Shown here in pieces: positions 35,701 to 51,000 of a stretch of DNA of 64,000 nucleotides. A program made the position numbers and the translations under genes. Every line of letters starts with the position of its first letter. Position 1 is the stretch's first letter. The stretch comes from Scolanthus callimorphus (Eukaryota; Cnidaria; Anthozoa; Actiniaria; Edwardsiidae). The notes below the pieces were generated by a model. That model made no database searches and was not told the DNA's origin. It saw only the letters and a list, made by a program, of their open reading frames with translations. The stretch spans positions 11,567,399-11,631,398 of the forward strand of contig CM066912.1 of the NCBI GenBank assembly GCA_033964015.1, written 5' to 3'.

Positions 35701-38700
35701 GCGCGAAGAATCAACATTTACAAGTAATGATAAGCATTAGAAGACAACGAATCAGTGCGCGCGAACAATCAACATTTACACTAATTATCAGCATTAGAAG
35801 ACAACGAATCAGTGCGCGCGAAGAATCAACATTTACAAGTAACCATAAGCATTAGAAGACGACGAATCAGTGCGCGCGAAGAATCAACATTTACAAGTAA
35901 TGATAAGCATTAGAAGACAACGAATCAGTGCGCGCGAAGAATCAACATTTACAAGTAACCATAAGCATTAGAAGACAACGAATCAGTGCGCGCGAAGAAT
36001 CAACATTTACATGTAATGATAAGCGTTAGAAGACAACGAATCAGTGCGCGCGAAGAATCAACATTTACAAGTAATGATAAGCATTAGAAGACAACGAATC
36101 AGTGCGTGCGAAGAATCAACATTTACAAGTAACCATAAGCATTAGAAGACAACGAATCAGTGCGCGCGAAGAATCAACATTTACAAGTAACCATAAGCAT
36201 TAGAAGACAACGAATCAGTGTGCGCGAAGAATCAACATTTACAAGTAATGATAAGCATTAGAAGACAACGAATCAGTGCGCGCGAACAATCAACATTTAC
36301 AAGTAACCATAAGCATTAGAAGACAACGAATCAGTGTGCGCGAAGAATCAACATTTACAAGTAATGATAAGCATTAGAAGACGATGAATCAGTGCGCGCG
36401 AACAATCAACATTTACAAGTAACCATAAGCATTAGAAGACAACGAATCAGTGTGCGCGAAGAATCAACATTTACAAGTAATGATAAGCATTAGAAGACAA
36501 CGAATCAGTGTGCGCGAAGAATCAACATTTACAAGTAATTATCAGCATTAGAAGACAACGAATCAGTGCGCGCGAAGAATCAACATTTACAAGTAATGAT
36601 AAGCATTAGAAGACGACGAATCAGTGCGCGCGAAGAGTCAACATTTACACTAATTATCAGCATTAGAAGACAACGAATCAGTGCGCGCGAAGAATCAACA
36701 TTTACAAGTAACCATAAGCATTAGAAGACGACGAATCAGTGCGCGCGAAGAATCAACATTTACAAGTAATGATAAGCATTAGAAGACAACGAATCAGTGC
36801 GCGCGAACAATCAACATTTACAAGTAACCATAAGCATTAGAAGACAACGAATCAGTGCGCGCGAACAATCAACATTTACACTAATTATCAGCATTAGAAG
36901 ACAACGAATCAGTGCGCGCGAAGAATCAACATTTACAAGTAACCATAAGCATTAGAAGACGACGAATCAGTGCGCGCGAAGAATCAACATTTACAAGTAA
37001 TGATAAGCATTAGAAGACAACGAATCAGTGCGCGCGAAGAATCAACATTTACAAGTAACCATAAGCATTAGAAGACAACGAATCAGTGCGCGCGAAGAAT
37101 CAACATTTACATGTAATGATAAGCGTTAGAAGACAACGAATCAGTGCGCGCGAAGAATCAACATTTACAAGTAATGATAAGCATTAGAAGACAACGAACC
37201 AGTGCGTGCGAAGAATCAACATTTACAAGTAACCATAAGCATTAGAAGACAACGAATCAGTGCGCGCGAAGAATCAACATTTACAAGTAACCATAAGCAT
37301 TAGAAGACAACGAATCAGTGTGCGCGAAGAATCAACATTTACAAGTAATGATAAGCATTAGAAGACAACGAATCAGTGCGCGCGAACAATCAACATTTAC
37401 AAGTAACCATAAGCATTAGAAGACAACGAATCAGTGTGCGCGAAGAATCAACATTTACAAGTAATGATAAGCATTAGAAGACGATGAATCAGTGCGCGCG
37501 AACAATCAACATTTACAAGTAACCATAAGCATTAGAAGACAACGAATCAGTGTGCGCGAAGAATCAACATTTACAAGTAATGATAAGCATTAGAAGACGA
37601 CGAACCAGTGCGTGCGAAGAATCAACATTTACAAGTAATTATCAGCATTAGAAGACAACGAATCAGTACGCGCGAAGAATCAACATTTACAAGTAATGAT
37701 AAGCATTAGAAGACGACGAATCAGTGCGCGCGAAGAGTCAACATTTACACGTAATGATAAGCATTAGAAGACAACGAATCAGTGCGCGCGAAGAATCAAC
37801 ATTTGCGAGTAATGATAAGCATTAGAAGACAACGAATCAGTGCGCGCGAAGAATCAACATTTACAAGTAATGATAAGCATTAGAAGACAACGAATCAGTG
37901 CGCGCGAAGAATCAACATTTACAAGTAACCATAAGCATTAGAAGACAACGAATCAGTGCGCGCGAAGAATCAACATTTACACGTAATGATAAGCATTAGA
38001 AGACAACGAATCAGTGCGCGCGAACAATCAACATTTACACGTAATGATAAGCATTAGAAGACAAGGAATCAGTGCGCGCGAATAATCAACATTTACACGT
38101 AATGATAAGCATTAGAAGACAACGAATCAGTGCGCGCGAAGAATCAACATTTACACGTAATGATAAGCATTAGAAGACAACGAATCAGTGCGCGCGAATA
38201 ATCAACATTTACACGTAATGATAAGCATTAGAAGACAACGAATCAGTGCGCGCGAAGAATCAACATTTACACGTAATGATAAGCATTAGAAGACAACGAA
38301 TCAGTGCGCGCGAACAATCAACATTTACAAGTAATGATAAGCATTAGAAGACAACGAATCAGTGCGCGCGAAGAGTCAACATTTACAAGTAATGATAAGC
38401 ATTAGAAGACAAGGAATCAGTGTGCGAAGAATCAACATTTACAAGTAATGATAAGCATTAGAAGACAAGGAATCAGTGCGCGCAAAGAATCAACATTTAC
38501 AAGTAATGATAAGCATTAGAAGACAACGAATCAGTGCGCGCGAAGAATCAACATTTACAAGTAATGATAAGCATTAGAAGACAACGAATCAGTGCGCGCG
38601 AACAATCAACATTTACAAGTAATGATAAGCATTAGAAGACAACGAATCAGTGCGCGCGAACAATCAACATTTACAAGTAATGATAAGCATTAGAAGAGAA

Positions 38701-41700
38701 GGAATCAGTGCGCGCGAAGAGTCAACATTTACAAGTAATGATAAGCATTAGAAGACAACGAATCAGTTCGCGCGAACAATCAACATTTACAAGTAATGAT
38801 AAGCATTAGAAGACAACGAATCAGTGCGCGCGAACAATCAACATTTACAAGTAATGATAAGCATTAGAAGAGAACGAATCAGTGCGCGCGAAGAGTCAAC
38901 ATTTACAAGTAATGATAAGCATTAGAAGACAACGAATCAGTGCGCGCGAACAATCAACATTTACGAGTAATGATCAGCATTAGAAGACAACGAATCAGTG
39001 CGCGCGAAGAATCAACATTTACGAGTAATGATAAGCATTAGAAGACAACGAATCAGTGCGCGCGAAGAAACAACATTTACACGTAATTATCAGCATTAGA
39101 ACACAATGAATCAGTGCGTGCGAAGAATCAACATTTACAAGTAATTATCAGCATTAGAAGACAACGAATCAATGCGCGAGAGGAATCAACATTTACAAGT
39201 AATGATAAGCATTAGAAGACAACGAATCAGTGCGCGAGAGGAATCAACATTTACAAGTAATGATAAGCATTAGAAGAGAACGAATCAGTGCGCGCGAAGA
39301 AACAACATTTACACGTAATTATCAGCATTAGAAGACAATGAATCAGTGCGTGCGAAGAATCAACATTTACAAGTAATTATCAGCATTAGAAGACAACGAA
39401 TCAATGCGCGATAGGAATCAACATTTTCAAGTAATGATAAGCATTAGAAGACAACGAATCAGTGCGCGAGAGGAATCAACATTTGCAAGTAATGATAAGC
39501 ATTAGAAGACAACGAATAAGAGGGCGCGAATAATCAACATTTACAAGTAATTATAAGCATTAGAAGACAACGAATCAGTGCGCGCGAAGAATCAACATTT
39601 ACAAGTAATGATAAGCATTAGAAGACAATGAATCAGTGCGCGCGAAGAATCAACATTTACATGTAATGATAAGCATTAGAAGACAACGAATCAGTGCGCG
39701 CGAACAATCAACATTTACACTAATTATGAGCATTAGAAGACAACGAATCAGTGCGCGCGAAGAATCAACATTTACAAGTAACCATAAGCATTAGAAGACG
39801 ACGAATCAGTGCGCGCGAAGAATCAACATTTACAAGTAATGATAAGCATTAGAAGACAACGAATCAGTGCGCGCGAAGAATCAACATTTACATGTAATGA
39901 TAAGCATTAGAAGACAACGAATCAGTGCGCGCGAACAATCAACATTTACACTAATTATCAGCATTAGAAGACAACGAATCAGTGCGCGCGAAGAATCAAC
40001 ATTTACAAGTAACCATAAGCATTAGAAGACGACGAATCAGTGCGCGCGAAGAATCAACATTTACAAGTAATGATAAGCATTAGAAGAGAACGAATCAGTG
40101 CGCGCGAAGAAACAACATTTACACGTAATTATCAGCATTAGAAGACAATGAATCAGTGCGTGCGAAGAATCAACATTTACAAGTAATTATCAGCATTAGA
40201 AGACAACGAATCAATGCGCGAGAGGAATCAACATTTACAAGTAATGATAAGCATTAGAAGACAACGAATCAGTGCGCGAGAGGAATCAACATTTGCAAGT
40301 AATGATAAGCATTAGAAGACAACGAATAAGAGGGCGCGAATAATCAACATTTACAAGTAATTATAAGCATTAGAAGACAACGAATCAGTGCGCGCGAAGA
40401 ATCAACATTTACAAGTAATGATAAGCATTAGAAGACAATGAATCAGTGCGCGCGAAGAATCAACATTTACATGTAATGATAAGCATTAGAAGACAACGAA
40501 TCAGTGCGCGCGAACAATCAACATTTACACTAATTATGAGCATTAGAAGACAACGAATCAGTGCGCGCGAAGAATCAACATTTACAAGTAACCATAAGCA
40601 TTAGAAGACGACGAATCAGTGCGCGCGAAGAATCAACATTTACAAGTAATGATAAGCATTAGAAGACAACGAATCAGTGCGTGCGAAGAATCAACATTTA
40701 CATGTAATGATAAGCATTAGAAGAGAACGAATCAGTGCGCGCGAAGAAACAACATTTACACGTAATTATCAGCATTAGAAGACAATGAATCAGTGCGTGC
40801 GAAGAATCAACATTTACAAGTAATTATCAGCATTAGAAGACAATGAATCAGTGCGTGCGAAGAATCAACATTTACAAGTAATTATAAGCATTAGAAGACA
40901 ACGAATCAATGCGCGAGAGGAATCAACATTTACAAGTAATTATAAGCATTAGAAGACAACGAATCAGTGCGCGAGAGAATCAACATTTGCAAGTAATGAT
41001 AAGCATTAGAAGAGAACGAATCAGTGCGCGCGAAGAATAAACATTTACAAGTAATGATAAGCATTAGAAGAGAACGAATCAGTGCGCGCGAAGAATCAAC
41101 ATTTACACGTAATGATAAGCATTAGAAGACAACGAATCAGTGCGCGCGAAGAATCAACATTTACAAGTAATGATAAGCATTAGAAGACAACGAATCAGTG
41201 CGCGCGAAGAATCAACATTTACACGTAATGATAAGCATTAGAAGACAACGAATCAGTGCGCGCGAAGAATCAACATTTACAAGTAATGATAGCATTAGAA
41301 GACAACGAATCAGTGCGCGCGAATAATCAACATTTACAAGTAATGATAAGCATTAGAAGACAACGAATCAGTGCGCGAGAGGAATCAACATTTGCAAGTA
41401 ATGATAAGCATTAGAAGACAACGAATAAGAGGGCGCGAATAATCAACATTTACAAGTAATTATAAGCATTAGAAGACAACGAATCAGTGCGCGCGCGAAG
41501 AATCAACATTTACAAGTAATGATAAGCATTAGAAGACAATGAATCAGTGCGCGCGAAGAATCAACATTTACATGTAATGATAAGCATTAGAAGACAACGA
41601 ATCAGTGCGCGCGAACAATCAACATTTACACTAATTATGAGCATTAGAAGACAACGAATCAGTGCGCGCGAAGAATCAACATTTACAAGTAACCATAAGC

Positions 41701-42589
41701 ATTAGAAGACGACGAATCAGTGCGCGCGAAGAATCAACATTTACAAGTAATGATAAGCATTAGAAGACAACGAATCAGTGCGTGCGAAGAATCAACATTT
41801 ACATGTAATGATAAGCATTAGAAGAGAACGAATCAGTGCGCGCGAAGAAACAACATTTACACGTAATTATCAGCATTAGAAGACAATGAGTCAGTGCGTG
41901 CGAAGAATCAACATTTACAAGTAATTATCAGCATTAGAAGACAATGAATCAGTGCGTGCGAAGAATCAACATTTACAAGTAATGATAAGCATTAGAAGAC
42001 AACGAATCAATGCGCGAGAGGAATCAACATTTACAAGTAATTATAAGCATTAGAAGACAACGAATCAGTGCGCGAGAGGAATCAACATTTGCAAGTAATG
42101 ATAAGCATTAGAAGACAACGAATCAGTGCGCGCGAAGAATCAACATTTACGAGTAATGATAAGCATTAGAAGAGAACGAATCAGTGCGCGCGAAGAATAA
42201 ACATTTACAAGTAATGATAAGCATTAGAAGAGAACGAATCAGTGCGCGCGAAGAATCAACATTTACACGTAATGATAAGCATTAGAAGACAACGAATCAG
42301 TGCGCGCGAAGAATCAACATTTACAAGTAATGATAAGCATTAGAAGACAACGAATCAGTGCGCGCGAAGAATCAACATTTACACGTAATGATAAGCATTA
42401 GAAGACAACGAATCAGTGCGCGCGAAGAAACAACATTTACACGTAATGATAAGCATTAGAAGACAACGAATCAGTGCGCGCGAATAATCAACATTTGCAA
42501 GTAATTATCAGCATTAGAAGACAACGAATCAGTGGGCGCGAATAATCAACATTTGCAAGTAATTATCGGCATTAGAAGACAACGAATAA
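32753..42589 (+). repeat. Satellite block between element copies 1 and 2
   Basis: Starts with the partly degenerate monomers GTGCGCGCGGAGAATCAAC and AAATAATTAAGACAACG that follow every element copy. It ends with the TTATCGGCATTAG monomer that precedes every copy. AATAAGAGGG markers lie at about 35,343, 39,513, 40,323 and 41,422. Confidence 0.9.
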
Positions 42590-42977
42590 GGCCCCGTCCA
42601 CACTACGCCGGCTTAATTTGAAAACGCCTAATTTTTTATACGGTTGTGCCTTCTGTCCACACTACGCGGGCTAAATTTCCCCCGAAAACGGGACTTTTCG
42701 AAAACCCTACCGAAAGTGGCCAAATTTGAAAACGCCGGCTACGCGTTTTAGTGTGGACGGCGAAAAACGGATCTTTTCGAAAACGGTGACGTCGTACCAC
42801 ACGTCTGTGGGGAAATTATGACCGCGGGCTCTCGTTTTTCTTTTTCGCACATGCGCTTATCGAACGTTCTTGTGCGTTTTCACATTTAGCCGGCGTAGTG
42901 TATTCAGAAAATATTAGTTCCGTTTTCGAAGCAAATTAGCCGTTTTCAAATTTAGCCGGCGTAGTGTGGACGGTGCC
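42590..42977. mobile_element. 388-bp TIR element in satellite, copy 2
   Basis: Same ends, same TAA flanks (42587-42589 and 42978-42980) and same neighbouring monomers as copy 1. It differs by a few single-base indels, such as CCCCCGAAAACG for CCCACCGAAAACG. Confidence 0.85.
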
Positions 42978-45109
42978 TAAGTGCGCGCGGAGAATCAACA
43001 TTTACAAATAATTAAGACAACGAATCAATGCGCGCAAATAAACAACATTCACACCTAATGATAAGCATTAGAAAACAACGAATCAGTGCGCGCGAAGAAT
43101 CAACATTTACAAGTAACCATAAGCATTAGAAGACAACGAATCAGTGCGCGCGAAGAATCAACATTACATGTAATGATAAGCGTTAGAAGACAACGAATCA
43201 GTGCGCGCGAAGAATCAACATTTACAAGTAATGATAAGCATTAGAAGACAACGAACCAGTGCGTGCGAAGAATCAACATTTACAAGTAACCATAAGCATT
43301 AGAAGACAACGAATCAGTGCGCGCGAAGAATCAACATTTACAAGTAACCATAAGCATTAGAAGACAACGAATCAGTGTGCGCGAAGAATCAACATTTACA
43401 AGTAATGATAAGCATTAGAAGACAACGAATCAGTGCGCGCGAACAATCAACATTTACAAGTAACCATAAGCATTAGAAGACAACGAATCAGTGTGCGCGA
43501 AGAATCAACATTTACAAGTAATGATAAGCATTAGAAGACGATGAATCAGTGCGCGCGAACAATCAACATTTACAAGTAACCATAAGCATTAGAAGACAAC
43601 GAATCAGTGTGCGCGAAGAATCAACATTTACAAGTAATGATAAGCATTAGAAGACGACGAACCAGTGCGTGCGAAGAATCAACATTTACAAGTAATTATC
43701 AGCATTAGAAGACAACGAATCAGTGCGCGCGAAGAATCAACATTTACAAGTAATGATAAGCATTAGAAGACGACGAATCAGTGCGCGCGAAGAGTCAACA
43801 TTTACCTAATTATCAGCATTAGAAGACAACGAATCAGTGCGCGCGAAGAATCAACATTTACAAGTAACCATAAGCATTAGAAGACGACGAATCAGTGCGC
43901 GCGAAGAATCAACATTTACAAGTAATGATAAGCATTAGAAGACAACGAATCAGTGCGCGCGAAGAATCAACATTTCAAGTAACCATAAGCATTAGAAGAC
44001 AACGAATCAGTGCGCGCGAACAATCAACATTTACACTAATTATCAGCATTAGAAGACAACGAATCAGTGCGCGCGAAGAATCAACATTTACAAGTAACCA
44101 TAAGCATTAGAAGACGACGAATCAGTGCGCGCGAAGAATCAACATTTACAAGTAATGATAAGCATTAGAAGACGACGAACCAGTGCGTGCGAAGAATCAA
44201 CATTTACAAGTAACCACAAGCATTAGAAGACAACGAATCAGTGCGCGCGAAGAATCAACATTTACAAGTAATGATAAGCATTAGAAGACAACGAATCAGT
44301 GCGTGCGAAGAATCAACATTTACATGTAATGATAAGCATTAGAAGAGAACGAATCAGTGCGCGCGAAGAAACAACATTTACACGTAATTATCAGCATTAG
44401 AAGACAATGAGTCAGTGCGTGCGAAGAATCAACATTTACAAGTAATTATCAGCATTAGAAGACAATGAATCAGTGCGTGCGAAGAATCAACATTTACAAG
44501 TAATGATAAGCATTAGAAGACAACGAATCAATGCGCGAGAGGAATCAACATTTACAAGTAATTATAAGCATTAGAAGACAACGAATCAGTGCGCGAGAGG
44601 AATCAACATTTGCAAGTAATGATAAGCATTAGAAGACAACGAATCAGTGCGCGCGAAGAATCAACATTTACGAGTAATGATAAGCATTAGAAGAGAACGA
44701 ATCAGTGCGCGCGAAGAATAAACATTTACAAGTAATGATAAGCATTAGAAGAGAACGAATCAGTGCGCGCGAAGAATCAACATTTACACGTAATGATAAG
44801 CATTAGAAGACAACGAATCAGTGCGCGCGAAGAATCAACATTTACAAGTAATGATAAGCATTAGAAGACAACGAATCAGTGCGCGCGAAGAATCAACATT
44901 TACACGTAATGATAAGCATTAGAAGACAACGAATCAGTGCGCGCGAAGAAACAACATTTACACGTAATGATAAGCATTAGAAGACAACGAATCAGTGCGC
45001 GCGAATAATCAACATTTGCAAGTATTATCAGCATTAGAAGACAACGAATCAGTGGGCGCGAATAATCAACATTTGCAAGTAATTATCGGCATTAGAAGAC
45101 AACGAATAA
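42978..45109 (+). repeat. Satellite block of the first 2.52-kb higher-order unit
   Basis: About 2.13 kb of monomers between copies 2 and 3. The variant order closely matches 45,498-47,634. Several single-base deletions occur, for example near 43,166, 43,805, 43,976 and 45,023. Confidence 0.88.
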
Positions 45110-45497
45110 GGCCCGTCCACACTACGCCGCTTAATTTGAAAAAACGCCTAATTTTTTATACGGTTGTGCCTTCTGTCCACACTACGCGGGCTAAATTTCC
45201 CACCGAAAACGGGACTTTTCGAAAACCCTACCGAAAGTGGCCAATTTGAAAACGCCGGCTACGCGTTTTAGTGTGGACGGCGAAAACGGATCTTTTCGAA
45301 ACGGTGACGTCGTACCACACCGTCTGTGGGGAAATTATGACCGCGGGCTCTCGTTTTTTCTTTTTCGCACATGCGCTTATCGAACGTTCTTGTGCGTTTT
45401 CACATTTAGCCGGCGTAGTGTATTCAGAAAATATTAGTTCCGTTTTCGAAGCAAATTAGCCGTTTTCAAATTTAGCCGGCGTAGTGTGGACGGTGCC
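45110..45497. mobile_element. 388-bp TIR element in satellite, copy 3
   Basis: Same junctions as the other copies. Several one-base indels relative to copy 1, including loss of a C in the first GGCCCC run and an extra pair of A's near 45,142. Confidence 0.85.
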
Positions 45498-47634
45498 TAA
45501 GTGCGCGCGGAGAATCAACATTTACAAATAATTAAGACAACGAATCAATGCGCGCAAAATAAACAACATTCACACCTAATGATAAGCATTAGAAAACAAC
45601 GAATCAGTGCGCGCGAAGAATCAACATTTACAAGTAACCATAAGCATTAGAAGACAACGAATCAGTGCGCGCGAAGAATCAACATTTACATGTAATGATA
45701 AGCGTTAGAAGACAACGAATCAGTGCGCGCGAAGAATCAACATTTACAAGTAATGATAAGCATTAGAAGACAACGAACCAGTGCGTGCGAAGAATCAACA
45801 TTTACAAGTAACCATAAGCATTAGAAGACAACGAATCAGTGCGCGCGAAGAATCAACATTTACAAGTAACCATAAGCATTAGAAGACAACGAATCAGTGT
45901 GCGCGAAGAATCAACATTTACAAGTAATGATAAGCATTAGAAGACAACGAATCAGTGCGCGCGAACAATCAACATTTACAAGTAACCATAAGCATTAGAA
46001 GACAACGAATCAGTGTGCGCGAAGAATCAACATTTACAAGTAATGATAAGCATTAGAAGACGATGAATCAGTGCGCGCGAACAATCAACATTTACAAGTA
46101 ACCATAAGCATTAGAAGACAACGAATCAGTGTGCGCGAAGAATCAACATTTACAAGTAATGATAAGCATTAGAAGACGACGAACCAGTGCGTGCGAAGAA
46201 TCAACATTTACAAGTAATTATCAGCATTAGAAGACAACGAATCAGTGCGCGCGAAGAATCAACATTTACAAGTAATGATAAGCATTAGAAGACGACGAAT
46301 CAGTGCGCGCGAAGAGTCAACATTTACACTAATTATCAGCATTAGAAGACAACGAATCAGTGCGCGCGAAGAATCAACATTTACAAGTAACCATAAGCAT
46401 TAGAAGACGACGAATCAGTGCGCGCGAAGAATCAACATTTACAAGTAATGATAAGCATTAGAAGACAACGAATCAGTGCGCGCGAAGAATCAACATTTAC
46501 AAGTAACCATAAGCATTAGAAGACAACGAATCAGTGCGCGCGAACAATCAACATTTACACTAATTATCAGCATTAGAAGACAACGAATCAGTGCGCGCGA
46601 AGAATCAACATTTACAAGTAACCATAAGCATTAGAAGACGACGAATCAGTGCGCGCGAAGAATCAACATTTACAAGTAATGATAAGCATTAGAAGACGAC
46701 GAACCAGTGCGTGCGAAGAATCAACATTTACAAGTAACCACAAGCATTAGAAGACAACGAATCAGTGCGCGCGAAGAATCAACATTTACAAGTAATGATA
46801 AGCATTAGAAGACAACGAATCAGTGCGTGCGAAGAATCAACATTTACATGTAATGATAAGCATTAGAAGAGAACGAATCAGTGCGCGCGAAGAAACAACA
46901 TTTACAAGTAATTATCAGCATTAGAAGACAATGAGTCAGTGCGTGCGAAGAATCAACATTTACAAGTAATTATCAGCATTAGAAGACAATGAATCAGTGC
47001 GTGCGAAGAATCAACATTTACAAGTAATTATCAGCATTAGAAGACAACGAATCAATGCGCGAGAGGAATCAACATTTACAAGTAATTATAAGCATTAGAA
47101 GACAACGAATCAGTGCGCGAGAGGAATCAACATTTGCAAGTAATGATAAGCATTAGAAGACAACGAATCAGTGCGCGCGAAGAATCAACATTTACGAGTA
47201 ATGATAAGCATTAGAAGAGAACGAATCAGTGCGCGCGAAGAATAAACATTTACAAGTAATGATAAGCATTAGAAGACAACGAATCAGTGCGCGCGAAGAA
47301 TCAACATTTACACGTAATGATAAGCATTAGAAGACAACGAATCAGTGCGCGCGAAGAATCAACATTTACAAGTAATGATAAGCATTAGAAGACAACGAAT
47401 CAGTGCGCGCGAAGAATCAACATTTACACGTAATGATAAGCATTAGAAGACAACGAATCAGTGCGCGCGAAGAAACAACATTTACACGTAATGATAAGCA
47501 TTAGAAGACAACGAATCAGTGCGCGCGAATAATCAACATTTGCAAGTAATTATCAGCATTAGAAGACAACGAATCAGTGGGCGCGAAGAATCAACATTTG
47601 CAAGTAATTATCGGCATTAGAAGACAACGAATAA
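45498..47634 (+). repeat. Satellite block of the second 2.52-kb higher-order unit
   Basis: Near-copy of the preceding unit; the distance between element starts is 2,525 bp against 2,520 bp for the previous pair. Confidence 0.88.
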
Positions 47635-48018
47635 GGCCCCGTCCACACTACGCCGGCTTAATTTGAAAACGCCTAATTTTTATACGGTTGTGCCTCTGTC
47701 CACACTACGCGGGCTAAATTTCCCACCGAAAACGGGACTTTCGAAAACCCTACCGAAAGTGGCCAAATTTGAAAACGCCGGCTACGCGTTTTAGTGTGGA
47801 CGGCGAAAACGGATCTTTTCGAAAACGGTGACGTCGTACCACACCGTCTGTGGGGAAATTATGACCGCGGGCTCTCGTTTTTCTTTTCGCACATGCGCTT
47901 ATCGAACGTTCTTGTGCGTTTTCACATTTAGCCGGCGTAGTGTATTCAGAAAATATTAGTTCCGTTTTCGAAGCAAATTAGCCGTTTTAAATTTAGCCGG
48001 CGTAGTGTGGACGGTGCC
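47635..48018. mobile_element. 384-bp TIR element in satellite, copy 4
   Basis: Same junctions; four bases shorter through single-base deletions in short homopolymers (for example TGCCTCTG for TGCCTTCTG, CTTTCGAAAA for CTTTTCGAAAA). Confidence 0.85.
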
Positions 48019-51000
48019 TAAGTGCGCGCGAAGAATCAACATTTACAAATAATTAAGACAACGAATCAATGCGCGCAAATAATCAACATCACACCTAATG
48101 ATAAGCATTAGAAAACAACGAATCAGTGCGCGCGAAGAATCAACATTTACAAGTAACCATAAGCATTAGAAGACAACGAATCAGTGCGCGCGAAGAATCA
48201 ACATTTACATGTAATGATAAGCGTTAGAAGACAACGAATCAGTGCGCGCGAAGAATCAACATTTACAAGTAATGATAAGCATTAGAAGACAACGAACCAG
48301 TGCGTGCGAAGAATCAACATTTACAAGTAACCATAAGCATTAGAAGACAACGAATCAGTGCGCGCGAAGAATCAACATTTACAAGTAACCATAAGCATTA
48401 GAAGACAACGAATCAGTGTGCGCGAAGAATCAACATTTACAAGTAATGATAAGCATTAGAAGACAACGAATCAGTGCGCGCGAACAATCAACATTTACAA
48501 GTAACCATAAGCATTAGAAGACAACGAATCAGTGTGCGCGAAGAATCAACATTTACAAGTAATGATAAGCATTAGAAGACGATGAATCAGTGCGCGCGAA
48601 CAATCAACATTTACAAGTAACCATAAGCATTAGAAGACAACGAATCAGTGTGCGCGAAGAATCAACATTTACAAGTAATGATAAGCATTAGAAGACGACG
48701 AACCAGTGCGTGCGAAGAATCAACATTTACAAGTAATTATCAGCATTAGAAGACAACGAATCAGTGCGCGCGAAGAATCAACATTTACAAGTAATGATAA
48801 GCATTAGAAGACGACGAATCAGTGCGCGCGAAGAGTCAACATTTACACTAATTATCAGCATTAGAAGACAACGAATCAGTGCGCGCGAAGAATCAACATT
48901 TACAAGTAACCATAAGCATTAGAAGACGACGAATCAGTGCGCGCGAAGAATCAACATTTACAAGTAATGATAAGCATTAGAAGACAACGAATCAGTGCGC
49001 GCGAAGAATCAACATTTACAAGTAACCATAAGCATTAGAAGACAACGAATCAGTGCGCGCGAACAATCAACATTTACACTAATTATCAGCATTAGAAGAC
49101 AACGAATCAGTGCGCGCGAAGAATCAACATTTACAAGTAACCATAAGCATTAGAAGACGACGAATCAGTGCGCGCGAAGAATCAACATTTACAAGTAATG
49201 ATAAGCATTAGAAGACAACGAATCAGTGCGCGCGAAGAATCAACATTTACAAGTAACCACAAGCATTAGAAGACAACGAATCAGTGCGCGCGAAGAATCA
49301 ACATTTACATGTAATGATAAGCGTTAGATGACAACGAATCAGTGCGCGCGAAGAATCAACATTTACAAGTAATGATAAGCATTAGAAGACAACGAACCAG
49401 TGCGTGCGAAGAATCAACATTTACAAGTAACCATAAGCATTAGAAGACAACGAATCAGTGCGCGCGAAGAATCAACATTTACAAGTAACCATAAGCATTA
49501 GAAGACAACGAATCAGTGTGCGCGAAGAATCAACATTTACAAGTAATGATGAGCATTAGAAGACAACGAATCAGTGCGCGCGAACAATCAACATTACAAG
49601 TAACCATAAGCATTAGAAGACAACGAATCAGTGTGCGCGAAGAATCAACATTTACAAGTAATGATAAGCATTAGAAGACGATGAATCAGTGCGCGCGAAC
49701 AATCAACATTTACAAGTAACCATAAGCATTAGAAGACAACGAATCAGTGTGCGCGAAGAATCAACATTTACAAGTAATGATAAGCATTAGAAGACGACGA
49801 ACCAGTGCGTGCGAAGAATCAACATTTACAAGTAATTATCAGCATTAGAAGACAACGAATCAGTGCGCGCGAAGAATCAACATTTACAAGTAATGATAAG
49901 CATTAGAAGACGACGAATCAGTGCGCGCGAAGAGTCAACATTTACACGTAATGATAAGCATTAGAAGACAACGAATCAGTGCGCGCGAAGAATCAACATT
50001 TGCGAGTAATGATAAGCATTAGAAGACAACGAATCAGTGCGCGCGAAGAATCAACATTTATAAGTAATGATAAGCATTAGAAGACAACGAATCAGTGCGC
50101 GCGAAGAATCAACATTTACAAGTAACCATAAGCATTAGAAGACAACGAATCAGTGCTCGCGAAGAATCAACATTTACACGTAATGATAAGCATTAGAAGA
50201 CAACGAATCAGTGCGCGCGAACAATCAACATTTACACGTAATGATAAGCATTAGAAGACAAGGAATCAGTGCGCGCGAATAATCAACATTTACACGTAAT
50301 GATAAGCATTAGAAGACAACGAATCAGTGCACGCGAAGAATCAACATTTACACGTAATGATAAGCATTAGAAGACAACGAATCAGTGCGCGCGAATAATC
50401 AACATTTACACGTAATGATAAGCATTAGAAGACAACGAATCAGTGCGCGCGAAGAATCAACATTTACACGTAATGATAAGCATTAGAAGACAACGAATCA
50501 GTGCGCGCGAACAATCAACATTTACAAGTAATGATAAGCATTAGAAGACAAGGAATCAGTGCGCGCGAAGAGTCAACATTTACAAGTAATGATAAGCATT
50601 AGAAGACAAGGAATCAGTGTGCGAAGAATCAACATTACAAGTAATGATAAGCATTAGAAGACAAGGAATCAGTGCGCGCAAAGAATCAACATTTACAAGT
50701 AATGATAAGCATTAGAAGACAAGGAATCAGTGCGCGCGAAGAATCAACATTTACAAGTAATGATAAGCATTAGAAGACAACGAATCAGTGCGCGCGAACA
50801 ATCAACATTTACAAGTAATGATAAGCATTAGAAGACAACGAATCAGTGCGCGCGAACAATCAACATTTACAAGTAATGATAAGCATTAGAAGAGAAGGAA
50901 TCAGTGCGCGCGAAGAGTCAACATTTACAAGTAATGATAAGCATTAGAAGACAACGAATCAGTGCGCGCGAACAATCAACATTTACAAGTAATGATAAGC